DNA of 24,214 nucleotides, taken from JAFGMQ01 sp036733345. GTDB taxonomy: Bacteria > Desulfobacterota > DSM-4660 > Desulfatiglandales > Desulfatiglandaceae. Made by a program: the position numbers and the translations under genes. This document shows, in pieces, positions 6,983 to 13,790 of this stretch. The notes under the pieces were generated by a model. That model made no database searches and was not told where the DNA came from. It saw only the letters and a program-made list of their open reading frames with translations. The stretch lies in the NCBI GenBank assembly GCA_036733345.1, contig DAINAR010000046.1, forward strand, positions 1 to 24,214. Direction: 5' to 3'. The first letter of the stretch is position 1. Every line of letters begins with the position of its first letter.

Positions 6983-8073
6983 AAAGACAAAAAGTTACCC
7001 TCGAAAGGAATATTTCATCCTCCTATGAAATCTGCATAGGGCATCAGATACTTGACCGTATAGGGCTGATTATAGCAAAAAGCAATTCCGCAAACCGCTA
7101 CGTGGTAATAACTGATTCCAATGTATCAGCCCTTCATGGAGAGTCCTTTATCACCGTGCTGAAAGATCTTAATCTTAAGGCAGATCTTGTTGATTTCCCG
7201 GCCGGGGAGGAGAGTAAAAACATGGAAACCGTCCTTCAGCTCGTAAGCCGGCTGATCAGGATGGGCGTTGATAGAAATTCGGAATTGATTGCACTGGGAG
7301 GTGGCGTAACCGGAGATATTGTCTCCTTTATTTCCTCCATATTCATGCGATCCCTTCCATACTTTCAGGTGCCCACCTCGCTTGTAGCACAGGTGGACAG
7401 CAGTATCGGCGGAAAGACCGGGATTGATCTGCCTGAAGGCAAAAACCTTATTGGGACTTTTTATCAGCCAAGAGGGGTCTTTATAGACCTTCACTTTCTT
7501 GATTCTCTCCCTGATCGTGAATTCAGAAATGGTCTCGCTGAAATCGTAAAATACGGCATTATAGATGACGTTGATTTGTTTGACTTTCTTGAGAAACATA
7601 CTGTGGAAATTAAGAACCGCAATATGGAGATCGTGAAAAAGATGATAGAACGATCATGCGCAATTAAAAGGGGAATCGTCGAAATTGATGAAAAGGATAT
7701 GGGAATCAGGCGAATCCTGAACTTCGGGCATACCATAGGACATGCACTCGAGGCTGAATCAAAATATGCCATAACTCATGGTGATGCCGTGTCCGTCGGC
7801 ATGATCGCTGCGGTCAGGATATCAAATAAGCTCAACTATCTCCTGCATGAAGATCAAAAAAGGATTGAGCTTCTTATAAAGGATTTGGATCTGTTTGACC
7901 ATATACCGGAACACGTGAGCACCAAAGGCATCATGTCACATATCAGGACAGACAAAAAGAAGGACGGTGACAGGGTCTCTTTTGTATTACTGAAAAAGAC
8001 AGGTGTGCCTTTCATCACAGGTTCAGTCAAAAATGATCTTATCGAGGAAACAATAGAGGAATTGAAAAGATGA
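6979..8073 (+). CDS. aroB: 3-dehydroquinate synthase
   Basis: Converts DAHP to 3-dehydroquinate using NAD+ and a divalent metal. The 364-aa product shows the NAD-binding ELIALGGGVTGD (102-113), the substrate loop QVDSSIGGKTGID (138-150), KNLIGTFYQP (155-164), and the metal ligands E188 (GLAEIVKYG), H251 (NFGHTIGHALE) and H268 (THGDAVSVGM). Full length and intact. ATGA overlap with aroF (4 nt) and with the next gene (4 nt) indicates tight translational coupling. Confidence 0.97.
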   Translation: MKRQKVTLERNISSSYEICIGHQILDRIGLIIAKSNSANRYVVITDSNVSALHGESFITVLKDLNLKADLVDFPAGEESKNMETVLQLVSRLIRMGVDRNSELIALGGGVTGDIVSFISSIFMRSLPYFQVPTSLVAQVDSSIGGKTGIDLPEGKNLIGTFYQPRGVFIDLHFLDSLPDREFRNGLAEIVKYGIIDDVDLFDFLEKHTVEIKNRNMEIVKKMIERSCAIKRGIVEIDEKDMGIRRILNFGHTIGHALEAESKYAITHGDAVSVGMIAAVRISNKLNYLLHEDQKRIELLIKDLDLFDHIPEHVSTKGIMSHIRTDKKKDGDRVSFVLLKKTGVPFITGSVKNDLIEETIEELKR

Positions 8074-9143
8074 CGTCACCATCACTGGAAGATTTAAGAG
8101 GCCTTTTAAGACAAAGGGATGAAGCAATTGTCAGCCTTTTAAATAAGCGGGCTCAAATATCGATACAAATCGGGCATCTCAAGAGAAAATCCAACTCAAC
8201 TGTGTATGATCCTGTCAGGGAAAATGCGGTCTATGATTACCTGAGCAGGATTAATAAAGGTCCTCTTCCCGAATCAATGCTTAAAAACATATTCAGCGAA
8301 ATACTGTCTGCATCACGTTTATTGCAGTCCTCTGAAGCAACCTTCGAGCCTTTTGACATGTCTCCTGATCCTGATGGGATTCTCCGGCCAAAGGAAAGAA
8401 AAGATCCCTTAAAAGGCCGGTTCATTGAAGATGCCGGAATCTCATATAATAATGCCATGGTCTGCGTGCCGGTTGTTGCATTATCAAATGAAGAAGCATT
8501 GAAACAGCTTAACTCCTGTCTTTCACTGGCCGACTTCGTGGAATTGCGGATAGATTTCATAAAAGATGTTGACCTGAAAAGCCTGCTTTCCCGTCACAGC
8601 AACAGGATAATGGTCACCAACAGAAAAAAAGATCAGGGAGGCGAGTTTACGGGCGAGGATAAAAACAGGTTCAGGTTTTTTGAAGAGGCCATTTCACTTG
8701 GAGCCGGGTTTATCGATATCGAATCCAATACCGACGATGTCTTCAGAAAATCGCTGCGGGAAAAGATTCATTTTCATAATAATCATTCACAATTGATTAT
8801 TTCTTACCACAATTTCACAGGAACGCCTTCATACAAAACCCTGAAGGATATATTTCATAAGTGTCTTGATAAGCGTGGCGATATAATCAAGATAGTTACC
8901 CTGGCCAACAGAATGGAAGATAACCTTAACATCCTGAAGGTTCTCCTCTACGCAAAAAGGATGAATAAGAAAATAATCGCCCATTGCATGGGGAAAATTG
9001 GAAAGATCAGCAGGGTTATGGCACCTTTTTTTGGTTCATTCATGACCTTTGCTTCACTTGAAAAAGATAACGAGTCTGCACCAGGGCAATTCAGGATTAA
9101 AGAAATGAGCGAACTGTTAAGGATTCTGGAATATGGAAAATAA
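8070..9143 (+). CDS. aroD: Fusion: chorismate mutase (AroQ type II) - type I 3-dehydroquinate dehydratase
   Basis: Two enzymes from distant steps in one 357-aa chain. Residues about 5-90 are an AroQ-fold chorismate mutase (chorismate to prephenate). Aligned by eye to the E. coli P-protein, all active-site positions are kept: R10, R27, K38, D47, R50, E51, S82, Q86. After a linker (about 90-127, rich in Pro, Asp and Lys) comes a class I dehydroquinate dehydratase (about 128-355) with E159 (VELRID), catalytic H247 (ISYHNF), Schiff-base K274 (IKIVTLAN), R315 (SRVMAPFFGS) and Q340 (APGQ). It follows aroB with 4-nt overlap and overlaps aroE by 11 nt. It supplies the only visible chorismate mutase for the tyrA at the far end of the cluster. 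Confidence 0.93.
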   Translation: MTSPSLEDLRGLLRQRDEAIVSLLNKRAQISIQIGHLKRKSNSTVYDPVRENAVYDYLSRINKGPLPESMLKNIFSEILSASRLLQSSEATFEPFDMSPDPDGILRPKERKDPLKGRFIEDAGISYNNAMVCVPVVALSNEEALKQLNSCLSLADFVELRIDFIKDVDLKSLLSRHSNRIMVTNRKKDQGGEFTGEDKNRFRFFEEAISLGAGFIDIESNTDDVFRKSLREKIHFHNNHSQLIISYHNFTGTPSYKTLKDIFHKCLDKRGDIIKIVTLANRMEDNLNILKVLLYAKRMNKKIIAHCMGKIGKISRVMAPFFGSFMTFASLEKDNESAPGQFRIKEMSELLRILEYGK

Positions 9144-9942
9144 TAATCTTTTTGCCCTTTTCGGCAATCCTGTGGCACACAGTAATTCAGCACTGATGCA
9201 TAATGCGGTGTTCAAAGAATTGAGAATCAATGCCAGATATCATGCCATCCGCGTTGAAAAAACTGTCAATATAGTCCATTTAATGAAAATTTTGAATATA
9301 AGAGGGGCAAGCATAACCATTCCCTATAAGACCTCAATTATGGAATATCTTGATGAAATCACGGAAAGTGCCAAAAGGATCGGCGCAGTAAATACTATTG
9401 CCCGGTCAGAGGACAGGCTGAAGGGAGATAATACTGACTGGATCGGAATTGTATCTGCGATTCAGGAATCAACTGAAATCAAAGATAAGACTTTTGCCGT
9501 TCTGGGATCAGGAGGAGCTGCAAGGGCTGCGGTATTTGGTGTCCTGAACGAGGGCGGGGTTCCTGTTGTTACAAGCAGAACGGTCAAAAATGGAGAAAAG
9601 GTTGCTCGGGATCTCGGCTGTGAATATCGCCCTGTTGAAGATTTTGAAAGTATTGACGCAGACTTTCTTATCAATACAACTCCAGTGGGCATGTATCCTG
9701 ATATTGAAAGATCCCCGGTAAGAAAAGAGTTCATGGGGAATTTTAAATGGGTAATGGATGTAATCTATAATCCCTTGAATACCCGGCTGTTGATGGATGC
9801 TGAAGAAGCCGGATGTTCGATTCTTTCGGGCCTGTCCATGTTTGTTCACCAGGGAGCGGAACAGTTGAATATCTGGATGGGCATTCAGCCTCCCAGGGAG
9901 TTTATGAAGGAAGTGGTAATGGAAAATCTGACGGCTTTTTAA
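9133..9942 (+). CDS. aroE: Shikimate dehydrogenase
   Basis: Reduces 3-dehydroshikimate to shikimate with NADPH. The 269-aa product has the substrate motif HSNSALMHN (16-24), catalytic Lys66 in ASITIPYKTS, Asp102 in GDNTDWIG, the dinucleotide motif VLGSGGAARA (123-132) and TSRT (147-150) at the end of the next strand, whose Ser/Arg fit NADP. INTTPVGM and LSMFVHQGAEQ follow in the expected places. Normal length. The start overlaps the fusion gene by 11 nt. It ends the first uninterrupted block of aro genes; the next gene lies behind a 350-nt repeat-filled gap. Confidence 0.96.
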   Translation: MENNNLFALFGNPVAHSNSALMHNAVFKELRINARYHAIRVEKTVNIVHLMKILNIRGASITIPYKTSIMEYLDEITESAKRIGAVNTIARSEDRLKGDNTDWIGIVSAIQESTEIKDKTFAVLGSGGAARAAVFGVLNEGGVPVVTSRTVKNGEKVARDLGCEYRPVEDFESIDADFLINTTPVGMYPDIERSPVRKEFMGNFKWVMDVIYNPLNTRLLMDAEEAGCSILSGLSMFVHQGAEQLNIWMGIQPPREFMKEVVMENLTAF

Positions 9943-9964
9943 TTATTTAATCAATTTTGACAAG

Positions 9965-10276
9965 TTCGCAAAAAGTCGTCACTCCGGTGGAGAGGTTATG
10001 TCGTAATTGCTGAAAATTCTATCAAAGCCGTCATACCGGCGAAAGAGAGTGTGTCGTAATCCCTAAAAGTACCATTACGCCTGTCATGCCGGCGAAAGCC
10101 GGCATCCAGAACATATTGAATCCCGCCAAGGCGGGACTGGATTCCGTGTTCCCGAATCAAGCCCGGGACAGGCTGCGCTCCGCTTGCACGGAATGACGAA
10201 AAATGACGAAGATGGAATTATGACACGGTCTCTTCGCCGGAATGATGGAAAAAAGTACTTTGCGACTTTTTACGAA
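9965..10276 (+). repeat. MITE-like composite repeat between aroE and aroA
   Basis: Ends are inverted: TTCGCAAAAAGTCG (9965-9978) against CGACTTTTTACGAA (10263-10276), 13 of 14 bp. The inside is stacked with smaller palindromes of the TCATGCCGGCGAAAGCCGGCATCC type and contains the 153-nt repeat described separately. No ORF. The same end motif recurs at 15794-15915. The right end stops about 17 nt before the aroA start codon. Confidence 0.65.
10045..10197 (+). repeat. 153-nt repeat, copy 1 (inverted copy at 22752-22904)
   Basis: Reverse complement of 22752-22904 with about three differences by eye. It includes the palindrome GCCGGCGAAAGCCGGC and a second one, TCCCGCCAAGGCGGGA. Its last 61 nt (10137-10197) recur exactly at 21556-21616, and a diverged relative lies at 15497-15553. 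Confidence 0.85.
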
Positions 10277-10293
10277 TCCGGCATTTTTGAAAA

Positions 10294-11559
10294 ATGAGAG
10301 AAATTAAACCCATAAAAAAACTTGATGCAACTGTAAGGACACCAGGATCAAAGAGTTACACTCAGAGGGCGCTTATAATTGCTTCGCTGGCCAAAGGAAG
10401 CTCTTTATTAACCAATCCTCTGATATCGGAGGATACTCAATACCTGATCGATGCCCTTTGCTTCCTGGGTGGCGGTATCAGATTTGAAGGCGAAGACATG
10501 GTTATTACCGGGCATGATGAAAAATTTGCAGGTCAGGGAAGAAGGCTCTTTCTTGGAAATAACGGCACTGCTATGAGGTTTTTAACCTCTCTTGTTTCTC
10601 TCGGCAAAGGTGTCTTTCATATTGACGGAGGAAGCCGGCTGCGGGAAAGGCCTGTGCAGCCTCTTGTTAATGCCCTGTGCAGCCTGGGAGTTGATTGCAG
10701 GAGCGTAAACGGAAAAGGCTGCCCGCCTGTAACCGTTATCGCAAAAGGGATAGAAGGCGGAAAAGTCGTCTTTACTGACCTGAACAGCAGCCAGTATATA
10801 TCTTCCGTCCTGATCGCGGCCCCTTACGCCCGGAATGATATTGAAATAGAGCTCAGAGGATATATGCCTTCAATGCCTTATGTGGATATGACGATAAATA
10901 TCATGAATCATTTCGGCGTTGATGTCACACTCCGGGGTGATAATGGATATTCCATAAGGGTCCCTCAAAGTTACACTGGAACAACTTGCCTCATCGAAGG
11001 AGATGTGTCAAGTGCATCCTATTTTTTCCTGGCAGCCGCTCTCTGTAAGGGAAAAGTAAAGGTCATGAATGTAAATCTGGATACACTTCAGGGTGATATC
11101 GGCCTTCTCGGCATACTGGAAACCCTTGGATGCAGCGTTAGAAGAGGCGGCTACTGTGTTGAAGTCATGGGGGCGGACCTTAATAACCAGGAAATGGAGT
11201 TCAATATGGCTGATATGCCCGACATGGTTCCAACGCTTGCTGTTTTGTCGGCCTTCAGGAAGGGAAGAACTGCAATTAGAAACGTTTCATCCCTACGCCT
11301 GAAGGAAAGCAACCGGATTGAGGCCCTGGTAACCGAATTAAGAAAAATGGGGGTTTATTCGAAGGAACTGAAGGACGGCCTGTTGATAGAGGGAGGAAAT
11401 CCTCATGGGGCGGAAATCGAAACCTACAACGATCATCGTATCGCCATGAGTTTTGCCGTGGCAGGGCTTGCAGTTGAAGGAGTCAGGATCAGAAACAGCA
11501 TATGCGTGAAAAAATCATTTCCAGGTTTCTGGGATGAACTGTCGAGGCTTTCATCATGA
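10294..11559 (+). CDS. aroA: 3-phosphoshikimate 1-carboxyvinyltransferase (EPSP synthase)
   Basis: Joins shikimate-3-phosphate and PEP to EPSP. The 421-aa product has PGSKSYTQRAL (18-27), the LGNNGTAMRFLTSL loop (87-100), D310 (ADMPDMVPTLA), RLKESNR (335-341, catalytic E338) and DHRIAMSFAVAGL (380-392). All catalytic groups are present. The residue equivalent to E. coli Pro101 is Phe96. There is no recognisable ribosome binding site in the 16 nt before ATG; that sequence joins the end of the upstream repeat. No better in-frame start exists without losing the conserved N-terminal strand. It overlaps aroK by 4 nt (ATGA). Confidence 0.96.
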   Translation: MREIKPIKKLDATVRTPGSKSYTQRALIIASLAKGSSLLTNPLISEDTQYLIDALCFLGGGIRFEGEDMVITGHDEKFAGQGRRLFLGNNGTAMRFLTSLVSLGKGVFHIDGGSRLRERPVQPLVNALCSLGVDCRSVNGKGCPPVTVIAKGIEGGKVVFTDLNSSQYISSVLIAAPYARNDIEIELRGYMPSMPYVDMTINIMNHFGVDVTLRGDNGYSIRVPQSYTGTTCLIEGDVSSASYFFLAAALCKGKVKVMNVNLDTLQGDIGLLGILETLGCSVRRGGYCVEVMGADLNNQEMEFNMADMPDMVPTLAVLSAFRKGRTAIRNVSSLRLKESNRIEALVTELRKMGVYSKELKDGLLIEGGNPHGAEIETYNDHRIAMSFAVAGLAVEGVRIRNSICVKKSFPGFWDELSRLSS

Positions 11560-12098
11560 AAAACATCGTCCTCATAGGATATCGCTGTACAGGTAAATCT
11601 TCTGTAGGGAATATGCTGGCAATAAGACTGCGACGGCCTTTCTGGGACATTGACGGGCTGATAACGGAACAATCGCATTTGTCAATAAGCGAAATAGTAT
11701 CCAGATACGGATGGGATTACTTCCGCATGAGAGAAAAGGAAATTGTAAGAAAAGTAAGCAGGGAAAAGGGATCTGTTATCGCAACCGGCGGAGGGGTGCT
11801 TGAAGACCATGAAAACGCTGAAACCTTGAAAAAAGGCAGCGTTGTTGTCTGGCTGTCAGCTGATATTGATACAATCTTGAACAGGATGAAGTCAGATCCC
11901 GGCAGTGTCCATAACCGGCCTTCACTCTCCCTGGGTGACCCCTTTAAAGAGGTTGAAAACATCATGAAAAGAAGAGAGCCAGGATATCGCAGGTCAGCCG
12001 ATTTTATCATAGATACATCGCGCAAGGACATTGAATCAACGGCAGATGAGATATGCTCATTTTTAGATATGCCTCATGATAGGCCAAATTTACCATAA
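11556..12098 (+). CDS. aroK: Shikimate kinase
   Basis: Phosphorylates shikimate with ATP. The 180-aa product has Walker A GYRCTGKSS (8-16), shikimate-binding D33 (WDIDGLI), R59 region (YFRMREKEI), the GGG of IATGGGVL (78-80), LID Arg121 (NRPSL) and REPGYRR (140-146). Length is normal. The Walker A has Arg-Cys where many family members have Pro/Met/Ser/Gly residues, which is within family variation. In pathway order it should precede aroA; here it is coupled behind aroA by a 4-nt overlap. Confidence 0.95.
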   Translation: MKNIVLIGYRCTGKSSVGNMLAIRLRRPFWDIDGLITEQSHLSISEIVSRYGWDYFRMREKEIVRKVSREKGSVIATGGGVLEDHENAETLKKGSVVVWLSADIDTILNRMKSDPGSVHNRPSLSLGDPFKEVENIMKRREPGYRRSADFIIDTSRKDIESTADEICSFLDMPHDRPNLP

Positions 12099-12150
12099 TT
12101 TAGACATAAATTTTAAAATCAACAACTTATGAGGTATTTATGATTTCCAG

Positions 12151-12304
12151 CAAGGTATTAGATGCAAGGCACCAAGGAGCGACAACTGAGGCGTATGGAG
12201 AGCAACCCACCACAAATATAGGCGGGTAAATACGCCGCAAGGAGAAGCAAACGTTTACCCGCCTGTAATTATGGCGGGAAGGCAACGCCGCAGATGATGC
12301 CTTG
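12151..12304 (+). repeat. Hairpin-forming repeat in the aroK-aroC gap
   Basis: Imperfect inverted ends (CAAGGTATTAGATGC and GCAGATGATGCCTTG, about 11 of 15). A perfect internal 10-bp hairpin, GGCGGGTAAA (12221-12230) with TTTACCCGCC (12254-12263), extends by two or three further pairs. Repeating AAGGAG/GGAGA-like units lie around it. There is no ORF and no T-run, so a terminator is unlikely. Resembles families of short dispersed repeats in Desulfobacterota, from memory only. Confidence 0.5.
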
Positions 12305-12327
12305 ATGGAGATCATAAGGAATAATAA

Positions 12328-13398
12328 ATGTCAGGCAACTCAACAGGAAAACTCTTTACAGTAACCACCTGGGGTGAATCACACGGAAAGGCCACAGGAG
12401 TCATTGTGGACGGGTGCCCCCCAAACATCCTTATTGATGAGCGTTACCTTCAGAATGAACTGGACAGGAGAAGGCCCGGCCTTAATTTCCCGTCATCTTC
12501 CAGAGAAGAAAGCGACATGGTTGAAATCCTTTCAGGTACCTTCGAAGGCAGAACAACAGGGACTCCGATATCCCTGATGATAAAAAACAAAGACGCCAAA
12601 AGCTCTGATTACGATGATCTAAAGCATGTCTTCAGACCAGGTCATGGTGATTATACATATTATAAGAAATACGGTATTCGCGATTACCGGGGGGGCGGGC
12701 GGGCATCTGCCCGTGAAACAGCAGCACGCGTTGCCGCCGGTGCAATAGCAAAACTGATTATCGGAGAAATTGGAATAAAGGTCACAGCCTTTACCAGGGA
12801 ACTGGGGGGTATTTATGCTGAAAATTTCAGTCTGGATGATATCAGCAGGAACATACTCAGGTGCCCGGATATGAAGGCCGCTCTGAAAATGGAAAAGGCC
12901 CTGGATGATGCGCGGAAGAGCGGTGATTCACTGGGCGGTATTGTCGAAGTCCTTGTGCAGGGCTGCCCTCCCGGACTGGGAGATCCTGTATTTGACAAGA
13001 TTGATGCAGACCTGGCCAAGGCCCTTATGGGCATCGGGTCTGTCAAGGGTGTGGAAATCGGTTCAGGTTTCAATGCGGCCAGAATGACGGGCTCTACGAA
13101 CAACGATCCTGTTACAGCCGATGGATTTCTGACGAATAACGCGGGGGGAATAATGGCAGGGATTACAAACGGTGATGAAATAGTTGTAAGGGTTGCATGC
13201 AAACCGATTTCATCCATAGAAAACCCCCAGCAGACCATTGACATTAACGGGAACCCGGCGACTGTATCAATAAGGGGAAGACACGATGTCTGCGCCATAC
13301 CGCGTATCATTCCGGTATGTGAGGCCATGGCAGGCATTGTACTTGCGGACCATCTTTTAAGACAGAGGGCGCTTGCGGGGTATTTTGAAAAGCACTGA
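12328..13398 (+). CDS. aroC: Chorismate synthase
   Basis: Eliminates phosphate from EPSP to form chorismate, using reduced FMN as cofactor. The 356-aa product has the N-terminal signature TTWGESHGKATG (13-24, H19), HGDYTYYKKYGIRDYRGGGR followed by ASARETAARVAAG, STNNDP..NNAGGIMAGITNG in the FMN site, and GRHDVCAIPRIIPVCEAM near the C-terminus. Full length. AAGGA lies before the ATG. It is the last gene of the aro operon and is followed by a short terminator-like hairpin. Confidence 0.96.
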   Translation: MSGNSTGKLFTVTTWGESHGKATGVIVDGCPPNILIDERYLQNELDRRRPGLNFPSSSREESDMVEILSGTFEGRTTGTPISLMIKNKDAKSSDYDDLKHVFRPGHGDYTYYKKYGIRDYRGGGRASARETAARVAAGAIAKLIIGEIGIKVTAFTRELGGIYAENFSLDDISRNILRCPDMKAALKMEKALDDARKSGDSLGGIVEVLVQGCPPGLGDPVFDKIDADLAKALMGIGSVKGVEIGSGFNAARMTGSTNNDPVTADGFLTNNAGGIMAGITNGDEIVVRVACKPISSIENPQQTIDINGNPATVSIRGRHDVCAIPRIIPVCEAMAGIVLADHLLRQRALAGYFEKH

Positions 13399-13435
13399 AC
13401 GTCCAAAGGGGCCGGGACTTGTCGGCCGTGTTTAT

Positions 13436-13456
13436 GGCGGATCTTGTCCGCCTTTT
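13436..13456 (+). terminator. Probable terminator of the aro operon
   Basis: GGCGGA (13436-13441), 5-nt loop, TCCGCC (13447-13452), then TTTT. Short but well placed, between aroC and the trp promoter. A second hairpin, CCAGCC/GGCTGG (13458-13472), follows without a T-run. Confidence 0.5.
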
Positions 13457-13489
13457 ACCAGCCTTTGGCTGGCTGGCGATTAAATCATA

Positions 13490-13518
13490 TTGACACGAAT
13501 ATGAAACACTGCTAGAAA
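13490..13518 (+). promoter_or_regulatory. Promoter of the trp operon
   Basis: TTGACA (13490-13495), a 17-nt spacer and TAGAAA (13513-13518). This gives a start near 13525, about 53 nt before the leader peptide ATG. Confidence 0.65.
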
Positions 13519-13529
13519 GTAATACTTTC
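13515..13529 (+). promoter_or_regulatory. Possible operator overlapping the trp -10 region
   Basis: GAAAGT-AAT-ACTTTC is a perfect 6-bp inverted repeat across the -10 and predicted start. The position suits a repressor, but it does not resemble the E. coli TrpR operator (which carries CTAG half-sites) and no regulator gene is in the window. Confidence 0.35.
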
Positions 13530-13577
13530 AAATCCGCAGTATTTTCGCGGAAAATAAGGTAGAATCAAGTTATAGAT

Positions 13578-13649
13578 ATGAACAACTCAGCAATAAAAAT
13601 CAATAACTGGTGGTGGTGGCACTCTCTCAGGAGGTTTGCCCACCGCTGA
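13578..13649 (+). CDS. trpL: trp operon leader peptide (23 aa)
   Basis: Starts MNNSAIKINN, then four consecutive Trp (residues 11-14, TGG at 13608-13619), then HSLRRFAHR and stop. Four adjacent Trp codons make the ribosome a sensor of charged tRNA-Trp. The stop codon lies at the end of segment 2 of the attenuator, as expected for a terminating ribosome to block 2:3 pairing. Upstream purines are weak (TATAGAT), so initiation efficiency is uncertain. Confidence 0.92.
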   Translation: MNNSAIKINNWWWWHSLRRFAHR

Positions 13650-13669
13650 CGTTAATATAATAAACAACC

Positions 13670-13709
13670 AGGCCGTGGAGAATCTCCTTGAATCTTCACG
13701 GCCTTTTTT
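13670..13709 (+). terminator. Attenuator terminator 1 of the trp leader
   Basis: AGGCCGTGGAG (13670-13680) pairs with CTTCACGGCCT (13694-13704), 11 pairs with one G.U, followed by six T. A classic intrinsic attenuator. Confidence 0.9.
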
Positions 13710-13731
13710 GTTTTGAAACTGATTCCAGAAG

Positions 13732-13762
13732 AAAAAAGCCGTGATCAATCACGGCTTTTTTT
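13732..13762 (+). terminator. Attenuator terminator 2 of the trp leader
   Basis: AAAAAAGCCGTGA (13732-13744), loop TCAA, TCACGGCTTTTTT (13749-13761). A perfect 13-bp stem with a T-run, able to act on both strands. It lies only about 28 nt before the trpE start and 22 nt after terminator 1. Confidence 0.88.
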
Positions 13763-13790
13763 ATTTTTAACCCTGAACGAGGAATAGATT

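Larger units (their letters stand above)
13608..13762 (+). promoter_or_regulatory. Six-segment transcription attenuator of the trp operon
   Basis: 1:2 is a GGTGG of the Trp codons with CCACC (13640-13644), in several registers. 2:3 is CCACCGCT (13640-13647) with GGCCGTGG (13671-13678): seven pairs including one G.U and one mismatch, the mismatch falling at the same place as in the aro leader. 3:4 is terminator 1. 4:5 is TCACGGC plus TTTTTT (13696-13702, 13704-13709) with AAAAAAGCCGTGA (13732-13744): 13 pairs with one bulged C. 5:6 is terminator 2. Same topology as the aro leader. Confidence 0.78.

Noticed and set aside
9943..10293. CRISPR-like repeat array in the aroE-aroA gap
   Set aside because: The repeated pieces are palindromic, of unequal length and irregularly spaced; no spacers or cas genes.
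12210..12266. Terminator between aroK and aroC
   Set aside because: The GGCGGGTAAA hairpin has a 23-nt loop and no T-run after it.
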